Of a DNA stretch of 64,000 nt, positions 33,471 through 43,726 are shown piece after piece. Each line of letters opens with the position of its first letter. Positions within the stretch are counted from its first letter, which is position 1. The stretch is from the NCBI GenBank assembly GCA_016800925.1, contig JABCPU010000246.1, positions 1-64,000 of the forward strand, in the 5' to 3' direction. The notes beneath the pieces were generated by a model, which was given only the letters and a program-made list of their open reading frames with translations, was not told where the DNA came from and did not search any database. This stretch comes from Suillus spraguei. Lineage: Eukaryota; Basidiomycota; Agaricomycetes; Boletales; Suillaceae. A program made the translations under genes and the position numbers.

Positions 33471-34842
33471 TGTTGGAATAATTAGTGACGAGCTCGACTC
33501 GGAAGGAGCCGAAACGGTGGCTTAAACCTTAAATCGTCGGTGGATAAATACAGTAGCTAGTTTTTGTGTACACTACGCGTTTGTCAGCGGGTTCCCTGTA
33601 CAATCGAGTTAGATCGTACTTCGACGACGTGTCTGAGACTTGCGGATAACTCAACACAAACGCGTCTCACAACCTGGCAGAGCTCCCTGTGGTCATATCT
33701 AGGGGCTATTAGTGATAAATATCACTGGCAGAAGGCAGAAGTCTCAGGCTCGACAGATCTGGACCCAATTCTCGCATCACACACTTCTTTCGCTTCTATT
33801 ACCTCACCTTCCCACTATGAGCGACGAATCAGATTGCATCTCTCGCTTCCCACTGCTCGGCAGCGCTAATTATGGCGAGTGGTCTATCCGAATGGAGGCA
33901 GAGCTAATCCGGAAGGGTCTATGGGATATGGTGTTTGCCGAGGTAGATGTGGATGGAAAGACAGATGATGATGTGAAGGTAGAGTTGCAGAAGTTGCTGG
34001 TTAAGAGGTCAGTGAAGAAAATGGCAGAGGCAAGGGCCGAAATCATCCTTTGCGTTGAGCGTGATCAGCTTGCCCATATGCGTGATCGGGATCCCAATGT
34101 CATCTGGGAGATGCTTGCCCAAGTGCATCATGCATGTGGCCTAGGTACCAGGATGGCATTGCAACAGAGGTTATTGATGGCGACAAAAGGTACAGCAGAG
34201 GCTATGTCTGCCTGGATTAGTCGTGTCAAGGGTATGGCTTTGGATTTGGAGGATAGGGGTTACCATGGATGATGAAGACCGGATTCTCACACTTACGACT
34301 GGGCTTGGCAAATTGTATGACTCATTTGTCATCTCACTCGACTCAATGGTCACTGCAGATCTTACATTTGACCATGTGGTCAACTGCTTACTCAATGAAG
34401 ATGTTTGGCGAGGCAGCGGCGCTAGTGAGGAGGTGGTGCAGAGTACTGCATTAGTAAGCTCATCTCAAGGGCGCGGACAACTTTGTTTTTGGTGCAGGAA
34501 AGAAGGACACATTTGGGCATTTTGCATGGCAACCCCAATCTGCAGGAAAGGCATTGAAATGGCAGCAATGGTTGCTGAGGACAGTTTTGCATTCTGACCT
34601 CAGGGGGTGCATAGGTTTTTTTTGTTTTATTGTTTCAAGTCTTCACTCGAGGGGGTGTGTTGGAATATTTAGTGATGAGCTCGACTCAGAAGGAGCCGAA
34701 ACAGTGGCTTAAACCTTAAATTGTCAGTGGATAAATACAGTAGCTAGTTTTGTGTACACAATGCGTTTGTCAGTGGGTTCCCTGTACAATCAATTTAGAT
34801 TGTACTTCGATGACGTGTCTGAGACTTGTGGATAACTCAACA
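33471..34842 (+). mobile_element. Compact gag-only LTR retrotransposon (TR-GAG-like)
   Basis: 1372 bp, flanked by the direct repeat 'ctgag' (33466-33470 and 34843-34847). 5' LTR 33471-33656 (186 bp), 3' LTR 34658-34842 (185 bp), both TGTTGGAATA to ACTCAACA. A polypurine tract 'gagggggtg' adjoins the 3' LTR (34649-34657). The only coding content is one gag frame; there is no room for protease, integrase or RT. It must have been mobilised by an autonomous Copia-like relative elsewhere. Confidence 0.93.
33816..34597 (+). pseudogene. gag: Copia-type Gag of the gag-only element (single frameshift)
   Basis: MSDESDCISRFPLLGSANYG followed by WSIRMEAELIRKGLWDMVF is the typical start of Copia Gag. Then come VIWEMLAQVHHACGLG, LMATKGTAEAMSAWISRVKG and, after a one-base frame change near 34258, DEDRILTLTTGLGKLYDSFV, FDHVVNCLLNEDVW and the zinc knuckle CFWCRKEGHIWAFC (CX2CX4HX4C). 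Total is about 260 residues, a normal Copia Gag length. With the frameshift repaired in thought it is complete, so selection may have kept it until recently. Confidence 0.85.
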
Positions 34843-35039
34843 CTGAGACTCTTGCAATGACAAAAGCACCTGATGCATAGAATGTAAACAACACACCAAA
34901 CACAGGTAGATAAGTAGTACTTGCTGATAGGTGGACAGAGACTAATCGATGCATTCATGTTTAGCTTGACAGCTGGGGCATCCCCATCAATGCCAGACCA
35001 TGAGCATGCTTTGCGTATATCTTGAAGGTCCTTGATGCT

Positions 35040-35975
35040 TTTGGAAGCCCAAACTCGAATGTACTTGAAGTGGAGTGTCAGAATATTTTCTGAATCAATC
35101 TGATGAAGAGCAAAACCAGGTATACTGTTCTAGGTGAACTGGGTTCAATGAAAGCAGGTTGGACCGTCAGGATAATGATGGGTGAGGGCATGCTCAAATT
35201 GAATCAAGTCATTCACAAAATCTTTGATGAAATCCTTGGCCTATGAACGCTGAAGAGGGCATCTGGGTCAGCAGGCAGCTATGTGTCCAATCACAGAATC
35301 ACAGTGCATGTACAAGCCTCATGCATTCAAATTGGTACTGCCTCAGGCCCTGGGTGGCCTGAGTCTTGCAATAAGAGGCTAACGAGGGTGGGAGAAAGGG
35401 TCTAGAAGAACAAGGTATGATCTCAGTTTCTTGAAGAAGAACTCTATTAACATGTGCGCTACCTAGAAGAACAAGGTACACTATTGCTTTTGTCAGTTAA
35501 TGCTGATGGTACAAGAATCTACAGACTTACATCTCAGTTTCTCGAAGAAGAACTGAGATGTTTCTACATGACGGCACTGGACTTTATAGTAAGTAAAAAG
35601 GAAACAAAAATTTAGACATAACTCATTGACATATATTGTAGAGGCTCGGCTGACGTCACATGCTGCATCCCACTGGCCTATTATGGCTTGTGCTCAAACC
35701 ACATTCCTCAGCTTCTCCCCCTTGTGCCTTGCTTCTCAGATTCTTTGGCCATTCACTTCTCTTCTCCCTCTGGTGCATTGGACTTCAACACTGAGTATGT
35801 ATGTATGGAAATGCAGTGTAACTTGCTGGTATACCTAGATCAGTACTTGGCATATTCTAAAAACGATGTTGGATTGACATTGGAGCCTAACTAGTGAACA
35901 TAGTAGGTTTCAGTCAAAGTTCAGAATGATGGAAGACAAGCAGTGGGAACTGTTTACATACATATATAGACCAGG
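35040..35975. repeat. Dispersed repeat shared with 62520-63085
   Basis: Blocks 'ggttggaccgtcaggataat' (35157), 'gaagagggcatctgggtcag', 'ggtactgcctcaggccctg' (35334) and 'aaaaacgatgttggattgac' with 'gtcaaagttcagaatgatgg' (35850-35935) recur in the same order at 62520-63085. Copy 35040-35975 has an extra insert (35360-35790), containing a short perfect inverted repeat (catctcagtt / aactgagatg, 35531-35561). No protein was recognised in either copy. Confidence 0.65.
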
Positions 35976-36274
35976 GCTGCTGAGTTTCCATTGCGCAATA
36001 CTGTGACAGTACCAAACATGCTCACAATTTGATCATGACTATACTACATCTGAAAGAGTTGATTCGCTCAAAGTGAGTTCAAAAGTTGTTCTGAACAACT
36101 TGTATTTGGTATAGCTCAGGGTATACATTCATAAATGATGTTTTAGCTTATCTGAGCAAATAATACTGTTCTTGGACACTTAGAACTGCCGGTATACTAG
36201 TGTTTCAGTTGTTAACATGATACTAATATGTCATGAATTCCAAATACAAATCATTACTCTTTTCTCAATTTCCC

Positions 36275-36393
36275 TACAGCGTCTAAACCCAGCGCTAAGA
36301 CAAACCCAAATCCTATCGAAATCCCCATATCCACTTCTATAACCGAACTTCCTGATGAAGATGAAGAGATCTTTTATGATGCTATCGGATAAG
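36275..36393 (+). pseudogene. Orphan 3' exon, acidic C-terminus
   Basis: After an acceptor-like 'tttccctacag' the frame reads SKPSAKTNPNPIEIPISTSI then ELPDEDEEIFYDAIG and stop at 36391-36393. It overlaps a (GATAA)4 run. It resembles the tails of some fungal retroelement proteins, but this is a weak guess; upstream exons were not found. Confidence 0.3.
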
Positions 36394-36451
36394 ATAAGAT
36401 AAGATAGTATCATGTGATCTTAGAACCTTCTAGAATATGATGTCATAACAA

Positions 36452-36703
36452 TGTCACAACTATCACATCGTACGATTCTCGTTTCTATTTTATGATTGGC
36501 TAGTAGTTTCAAACTCAGTTTACATCTCAGTTTCAATATGTGTATATAGTTAGCTAGTTTCGCTGTAGTAGTTCTTTAGTTCAAACCTCTTGTATCTACG
36601 ACTGTAGCAATCCAAGACATCCTTGCTCCTCTCTCTTCTTGTGATAACCTTAGTTTGAGTCCTAGTCTCTGCCCTTGTGTTAATTCGTTTGTGGGTTGTG
36701 ACA
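36452..36703. repeat. LTR-like element with inverted termini (LTR-C)
   Basis: It begins TGTCACAAC and ends GTTGTGACA, a perfect 9-bp inverted terminal repeat over 252 bp, with a TATA-like 'gtatatagtt' inside. No target duplication is evident. It may be the 3' LTR of the element whose coding tail ends at 36393. Confidence 0.5.
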
Positions 36704-38218
36704 AATATATAAAACATGTCACATTTCCAAGTATTAGCTAATGTAAATATAATTAATGGTATACTTTATTCAAAGGCAAAATCAAATAGTTCTTCGTTAT
36801 CCTGTTGCAAGCGCCCACACATAACCATATTGTCCATAAACTTGTCCAGAACAGCCCTTTCAGCCTCAGTAAGCTGATCTAAATGCTTAATGATCTTCGT
36901 AAATGTTGGCAATGTCATTTTGGGACTGATCCTACTACCCTTTGCAAGCTGTGGGATGCCCTGTTCTAGCAAGACAGATTCTGTAATTGCGCTGGCAGCA
37001 CTGATAGCATAGTGCAGTTGGCAGTGTGGGGATTCCTCAAGGAACATGTGTAGTTTAAAAGTTGAACACCAGATGACATTTGAAAGGACGTGAAGAATGA
37101 ACAGATTATTGTACTTCGTATGAATGACAAGTGTGCTGTCCTATAAAAATGAAATAAGACAATGTTTGCAGAAATGAAAGAAAAACTCACTGCAGCAAAG
37201 GAATATTGATGCATAAACACCAAAGGATTGTCGACAATGAGACACTGGACCTGAACAATGTGAAAGGTATCCGGTGGAATACCACTGCCTTGTGGAGGGA
37301 ACAGGGAGTATCCCATCACAATAGCTTGACGGATGATGGTTGTAAACGCAGTACGAAATATTGTCACTGATAGCCAAATAATTTCTATATTGTCATCATC
37401 AGCCGTCCATCGAGTGGCAACTAAGATTGAATTAACACAAGTGAATGCGTGCGTGTTAATACTTACCACAAAGAGCTGGTATCTTAGGCCTCACTTCACA
37501 AATGATTCTTTTGACAATGCATTTTTTGTCAGCAGTAAGTGACACCAACACATCTTTGGAGAAGAAAATGGATACCACAAGCTCTTTTGAGAGTGAGAGT
37601 ACCAGTTCATGAGTCTCTGAACTGATAGGAGCAGGAGGGTCAGCAGACTCTGCTGCTGCTGTCAGCATCCATCAAGCTACACGGCGCATTTTGGATGCCC
37701 TTACGGGTGCTGAGTCGATGGAACCTCTGGAAGACTCTGTGGATGTTACTGCTGTCATAGTTGTCCCCATTGTCATTGTCGGCATGGGAATGATGAGACG
37801 TGGTGTCAGGGGCATGCATCGAGTTGCACAGCGTAATTTTGATGCCCTCATGGGCCCTGTAGTCTGGTATTGTCAGGCTATTGTTCAATGAGAAAAAGAT
37901 CTCGTACTTACATGAATTACATGGGAGTCTAGTATTTCGCCCATTGACATACTACTGGTGGTGCATTGCAAGTGTTGAAGATCTGCCAAGGGGACCAAAA
38001 GAGCCCGAAAATTGTCATCATCACCGACCCAGCTAGGTGCTGACTCTGGTGGTAAGAGGTTGGGCAATACAGGCCTGCTCGAGGGTCCAGCACCGGTGGG
38101 TGCTAACTCTGGTGGTGGGAAGTAGGGCATCAAGGGTGGTATGGGTGATGGGAAGTCAGTCACTACAAACTATTGGATACATTAATGCAAGTAAAAAGTA
38201 GACGTACCTGGAGCAATA

Positions 38219-39805
38219 CAGTGGCTCAAAAAACTGTCCGCATGTTTTGACATTTTTCACTATCTATGATATTGTGTGAGAATGAACAAATTCCTCAAGG
38301 ACATACTTATACCACATTGTAGTATGGCTTCAGGGCTTTTACTTGAGCCCTACACCGTGGGAATCGGCGGAGATATGGTGGAGATATAAGGCTTATAAAA
38401 TGATGACTCATGTGGACAGTTTTTTGAGTGTATATTAAAACTATATAAATCATTATTTATGACACCATAAAAATCATGCCACTATTATATAAATTATAAA
38501 GTGGTGTCATTATGTTATTTTATGACTATATCTAACTATATAAACCAGAATATCTCATGTATCATAGTCATAATCACCATGAAAGCCATCTCCTCTGCTC
38601 AAAGAGATAATATCCTCTCTCTGTCTTATGCTGGCCTCTCTGCTCGCCAAATTTCCTCTAGAACTGGAGTATGCAAGTCCACTGTGGCCAAGTTCATCAA
38701 AGAAAGCCACCCAGACAAGGAAAACTCTTGTGGAGGACGTCCATCCAAGCTTACCTCTACTGACAAAAGGGCTATTATCCAACATATCACTACAGGAAAG
38801 GCTGATAATGCTGTCCAAGCCACCCATTATATCAATTCCACCATCACTACCCCTGTCTCTTCACAAACTGTGAGGAATGTTCTCAAGGCAGCTCATCTCA
38901 AGGCAGTAACAAAGAAGAAAAAGCCTCTTCTCTCCATCAAACATAGGCAGAGAAGACTAGCCTTTGCCTTAGCTCATCAACACTGGACTGTAGAGGACTG
39001 AAAGCGTGTTATATGGTCAGATGGGAAGGTGTATGTATGGAAAAAGAAGGGAGATGGCCTAACAGACAGAGAGGTTAATGGGACTGTCAAGTTTGGAGGA
39101 GGTTCTTTAATGGTATGGGGCTGTATGGGATGGAATGGTGTGGGAATGCTTGCTGAGGTTGAGGGGAAGATGAATGCTGAGCAGTATGTGGACATTTTAA
39201 ATGACCACTTGCTGCCTAGCTTGGCAGAATCAGGGATTGATGAAGAAGATATCATTTTCCAACAGGATAATGATCCCAAGCACACATCCAGAAGAGCTAG
39301 GGAATGGTTTGAAGAACATAACATCAGTGTTCTTGACTGGCCAGCACAGTCTCCTGATGTCAATGTCATTGAACATCTCTGGGGAACACTCAAGAAAAAG
39401 CTTCAAGCCTATGAAAACCCCCCTAAAGGAGTATGGGAGCTTTGGGAGAGAGTAGCAGTGGAATGGGGGAAGATCACAGCTGAGGATTGCCAGAAATTAA
39501 TTGAGAGTATGCCTAGAAGGATAGAGGCAGTAATTAAAGCCAAGGGAGGTCATACAAAATACTAGAATACCTGGTTATTACTGTAAAATACTTGAGTCAA
39601 AAAACTGTCCGCATGAGTCACCATTTTGTGAGCCTTGTATCTCCACCATATCTCCACCGATTCCCACGGTGTAGGGCTCAAATGAAAGCCCTGAAGCCAT
39701 ACTACAATGTGGTATAAGCATGTTTTTGAGGCATTTGTTTGTTCTCACACAATATTATAGATAGTGAAAAATGCCAAAACATGCGGACAGTTTTTTGAGC
39801 CACTG
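38219..39805 (+). mobile_element. Tc1-type DNA transposon with ~215-bp inverted repeats
   Basis: 1587 bp flanked by TA (38217-38218, 39806-39807). Terminal inverted repeats extend about 215 bp (38219-38433 and 39592-39805). Each repeat has an outer CAGTGGCTCAAAAAACTGTC and an inner, inverted copy of CTCAAAAAACTGTCC (GGACAGTTTTTTGAG at about 38415), the double-site layout used by several Tc1 transposases. The transposase is almost intact, so insertion is recent. Confidence 0.93.
38579..39565 (+). pseudogene. Tc1 DD34E transposase with one nonsense codon
   Basis: MKAISSAQRDNILSLSYAGL and ARQISSRTGVCKSTVAKFI form the first helix-turn-helix, GRPSKLTSTDKRAIIQHI the second. The DDE domain has VIWSDGKVYVWKK, GSLMVWGCMGWNG, IIFQQDNDPKHTS and SPDVNVIEHLWGTL, with 34 residues between the second Asp and the Glu. 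One TGA at 38999-39001 stands where Trp is expected (VED-stop-KRVIWSD), a G to A change; otherwise the frame is open for about 328 codons. The homologous group includes Tc1/pogo-like elements of fungi; catalysis would need readthrough or another copy. Confidence 0.92.
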
Positions 39806-40517
39806 TATATCCACTTGAGGATCCAGTGCCAGTCAGTGCTAACTCTGGTGGCGGGAAGTAGGGTGTCAAGGGCACTATGGGTGATGGGAAGTAGGGCACT
39901 ACAAACTGTTAGATACATTAAGGCAAGCAAGAAGTAGACGTACCAAAGTCCTGCTGGGGGTGAGCAAAGTCTTGATGGGGCGCAGAGCCTTGCTGATAAA
40001 GCAGAAGCTTAACACCATGAGGATTGAATAACAGTGGCTGATTTGAGGCATGAAGGTTAAAGTAAGACATTGGTTCACTCAGCTGTTCATCAACAAGATC
40101 TAATTGACTATCTGCAGGAGCATGAGAAGGGTTGAGGCCTGATCCACGTGCAGATTTTGCAAAGTTAGTCTTACCTTTGCGTGATGGTTTGCGTCTCTTG
40201 GCCATAGAATGGAAGTTGAGGATGCATGGGCACACAGAGCAGTCCAATTTGAATTCTACGAGAAGTGACTGTACACAAACAAGATCCAAATAAACTACAT
40301 GTCTTGTGACATGGGGCTGCAAAATGAATAAGGGTTAAGATGAAGGGGCACAATGTAAAGAGAACAGGTGCAGATGTGAAAATCAATACAAATGAGAAAA
40401 GAGTCATGATCGATGTGATAGACAGTGGCACACATGTTACAATGTGTTCTTATTGATTGATTAGTTGGGTGTACAATCACCAGACATGTGTAGGCATACC
40501 TCAATTAGGAGCGCTGA

Positions 40518-41468
40518 TGTAACGAACATATTGGTGCTAGGCTTAAAACCCCATCTTTTCACACTCATCTCATGTCTATAGAAGTTACCACTTGTCCATG
40601 GCCGTCTTACCCCTGTAGCAGTCCTGGCGGCATCCCATGCTTACCGCACACCATACCGACTGCTGCACCACGTTCCACGTACCAATGTCCTCCCATGTCC
40701 TTGCCGCGTTCACATAGCTCCATTTGGTGCGTTGTTTGTTTTATGTTTGTTATCACTGATTCCACAGCAAGTCTTATTACCTGTCGCCTTGTGCCGCAGC
40801 GCCTTGCGCCATGTTTACATATGGCGGTTACTACACTTGAGCGCTACTGATCTTGCCTAGAGCATTCCAAGTACATACGATTTAGGATATAAGCACCATG
40901 TACCCCGCACGATACAATACCTGATTTTACCCCATTGCACGTACTATAGGTCAGGATTAGTGTCTAGCTCTGGAACCACCCAGTAGTAGACTTAGTCTTT
41001 AAAGTTTGTTACCGCTCATTAATTGATCTCGCTCTTTCACCATTACTGCTGGACTCCTGATTGCTATTTTTACTGAACTTCTCACGCACCACTACTTTAC
41101 TGCTGAAAGTACCGTGGCCTTCTTTACTGTCTCTTTGCACTGCTTGCAATCTTACTGCTACTGCTGAGATTATTGCTCGCCACCACTCGCTCGATGTTAC
41201 TGATACAGACTCTATTTCAACAACGCTAGTACCACTACATACGACGCTAGTTCCGGCGGCATCATCGCTGACCACAGCAACTTACCGCTGACTACGACGC
41301 TACATTTGCACATTGGTTTGACTCGAACTTAACCATACTAACAGGCATCCGCCTTTAGGGTCGAACACTCTTGTTTCGCAAGTGAAGCAGACTAGACAGA
41401 GCACAAGACCACACATACTAACTTAGGAGGTAGTTTATCTACAGCCCAGGTTAGGTTGTATCTTTACA
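40518..41468 (+). mobile_element. LTR-B copy 1 (left arm)
   Basis: 951 bp, TGTAACGAACATATTGGTGC to TTGTATCTTTACA, with TGTAA/TTACA inverted termini and a TATA-like 'ggatataagcacc' near its middle, all typical of an LTR. It is the reverse complement of 42394-43335. No convincing target repeat is seen (left 'gctga', right 'ccgat'). It could alternatively be one arm of a long-inverted-repeat element. Confidence 0.65.
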
Positions 41469-42393
41469 CCGATATGGCATGGAAAATTCAGGCTAATTTT
41501 GTATATCTAGGACTATCTTCCAGTGGACGCCATGCAAGTACCTATCATCTTGGGATCTGATAAAACTCCTGTGACACGGATCACTGGAGGGCTCGAGATG
41601 CACCCACTCTTCATCACCAATGGTAACATCAATTCGGAGGTTCACTCCAAGGCTACCCTACGAGCTTGGCGCTGCATTGCCTACATGCCCATTGCTAAGT
41701 TTCATGTTCATCCTGACTATCAGACCATCCTTCAGGTGCGGCTATGGCATAAGTGTGTTGATCTCGTCTGTGCCAACCTGAAGGTTGCAGCAAAAGATGG
41801 CTGTTTCATGTCTGATCCTTCCCGGCATATTTGGTATGTCTTTACCCCACTTATCGCCCGTGTATGCGACCTTCCTGAGGCCTCTATGATCACTGCAGTC
41901 AGTAAAAATGTATCTCCTATCACTATGGTGACACAAGACAAATTTGGTGACAGAGTTCTCTACCCTCCTCATACTGGGAAGCACATGCTACAGCTTATCC
42001 ATGATATTGCCAAAGAGATTGACCCTTGGGATCTTGACAAATTTCAGAAGGCAGCCAAAGCCACCCATCTATCTGGCATCCACATGCCATATTGGCTTGA
42101 TTGGTTATTCTTGTGCCCATCTGTCTTTCTCGCTGGTGAAGTATTTTATTGCTCAGCACAAACGGGTGGGAACACGATACTTTACTAAAGGCATCACTCA
42201 CATTAACCAAATGACTGGCTGTGAGCATCAAGATATCCAACAGACCATTGTTGCTTCAATTGCAGGCACTGCTCCACCCAGATTCATTTGTGCAATCAAT
42301 GCTCTCATAGATTTCATCTACCATGCCTAAAATCCAGTTCATTCCCCTGAATCCCTAGAGTTGATGGTACAGGCACTTTCCGATGTAAAGATA

Positions 42394-43335
42394 CAACCTA
42401 ACCTGGGCTGTAGATAAACTACCTCCTAAGTTAGTATGTGTGGTCTTGCACTCCATCTAGTCTGCTTCACTTGTCAAACAAGAGTGTTTGACCCTAAAGG
42501 GGGATGCCTATTAGTACAGTCTAATCTAAGTCAAACCAGTGAGCAAATGTAGCATCATAGTCAGCAGTAAGCTGCTGTGGCTAGCAATGATGCCACAGGA
42601 ACTAGCATGGTAAGTAGTGGTACTAGCGCCATTGAAACAATGTCAGTAACAGTGTCATTGAGCGAGCGGTGACAAGCGATAATATCAGCAGTAGCGGTAA
42701 GATGCGAGGGGTGCAAAGAAACAGTAAAGAAGGCTGTGGTACTTTCAGCGGTAAAGTAGTGGTGTGTGAAGTTCAGTCAAAATAGGGGTCAAGGATCTAG
42801 TGGTATGCCAGCAGTAACAGTGAATGAGGAAAATTGATTAATGAGCGGTAAAGAACTTTAAAGACTAAGTCTACTACTGGGTAGATCCAGAGCTAGACAC
42901 TAATCCTGACCTATAGTACGGTAAAAATAGAGTACTGTATCGTGTGGGCTACACGGTGCTTATATCCTAGATTGCATGTACTCAGAATGCTTTAGGCGAG
43001 ATCAGTAGCGCTCGAGTGCAGTAACCACCGTATGTAAATGTAGCATGAGGCAGCTGCAGCACAAGGCAACATGTAATAAGACTTGCCATGGAATCAGTGA
43101 TAACGAACATAAAACAAACTACACACCAAATGGAGCTATGTGGATGCAGCAAGGACATGGAAGGACATTGGTACGTGGAATGTGGTGCGGCAGTCGGTAT
43201 GGTGTGCAGTAAGCATGGGATGCCACCGGCAATGCTAAAGGGGTAAGATGGCCATGGACAAGTGGTAACTCCTATAGATGTGAGACGAGTGCTAAAAGGT
43301 AGGGTTTCGAGGCCAGCACCAATATGTTCGTTACA
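42394..43335 (-). mobile_element. LTR-B copy 2, inserted in the Plavaka gene
   Basis: 942 bp in the orientation opposite to copy 1. Flanks read 'ctttccga' on the left and 'ccaattttcatg' on the right. Removing the LTR and one copy of a 4-bp 'ccga' (right copy now 'ccaa', a CpG to CpA change) restores a continuous Plavaka reading frame across the site, which supports insertion as a unit. Confidence 0.75.
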
Positions 43336-43726
43336 CCAATTTTCATGCACTGGAGGACTCTATCATCGAAGCTGAGGCGAGGAAGGGGAAGAAGGGAGCA
43401 AAAGAAGATTTTTTCATCCCCAACTTGAGCTACTGCAAAGTTTCAGAGGTACGATCAAGAGACTGGGCACTTTGATGCAATTTTCAGCTGATATGACGGA
43501 GTGCTTATTCATCACTCACTGCAAAGATCTCTTTGCGCAAACAAGTCGGTGAGTGAATGATTTCACAGAGCAGTGCATACACATTCTCAACTGCCAGGAA
43601 TCAATGGAATTATTCAACCTGTACATGCTGATCCATTCCCATGGCGCATCCCTTGTCAACACCATACACCTTGAAGATGAGGAAGTGACAACCATTAATC
43701 CAGCACTCTCCTGGGTAGGTATTTGC

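Larger units (their letters stand above)
36766..40205 (-). pseudogene. Interrupted host gene, DUF6532-like, with Tc1 insertion
   Basis: Read leftward from an ATG at 40205: MAKRRKPSRKGKTNFAKSAR, a linker, then a Pro-rich exon (PLTPYFPPPELALTGTGSSS), the Tc1 element (39805-38219), and a duplicate of that exon (PLMPYFPPPELAPTGAGPSS). After this come AESADPPAPISSETHELVLS, CEVRPKIPALC, an intron, VATRWTADDDNIEIIWL, YSLFPPQGSGIPPDTFHIVQ, another intron and MFLEESPHCQLHYAISAASA ending FDFAFE at 36766. The globular half resembles DUF6532 proteins (conserved Cys-rich start, small Ala-rich helix late). Stops between 37885 and 37670 suggest decay. The two-exon duplication is described separately. Confidence 0.45.

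Noticed and set aside
34255..34265. Programmed frameshift in the gag-only element
   Set aside because: A single extra T in ordinary context with no slippery heptamer or pseudoknot seen; more likely a mutation.
40518..43335. A single long-TIR DNA transposon
   Set aside because: The right arm interrupts a Plavaka frame that continues beyond it, and the arm ends look like LTR termini, so two LTR insertions are more likely. Kept as an alternative.
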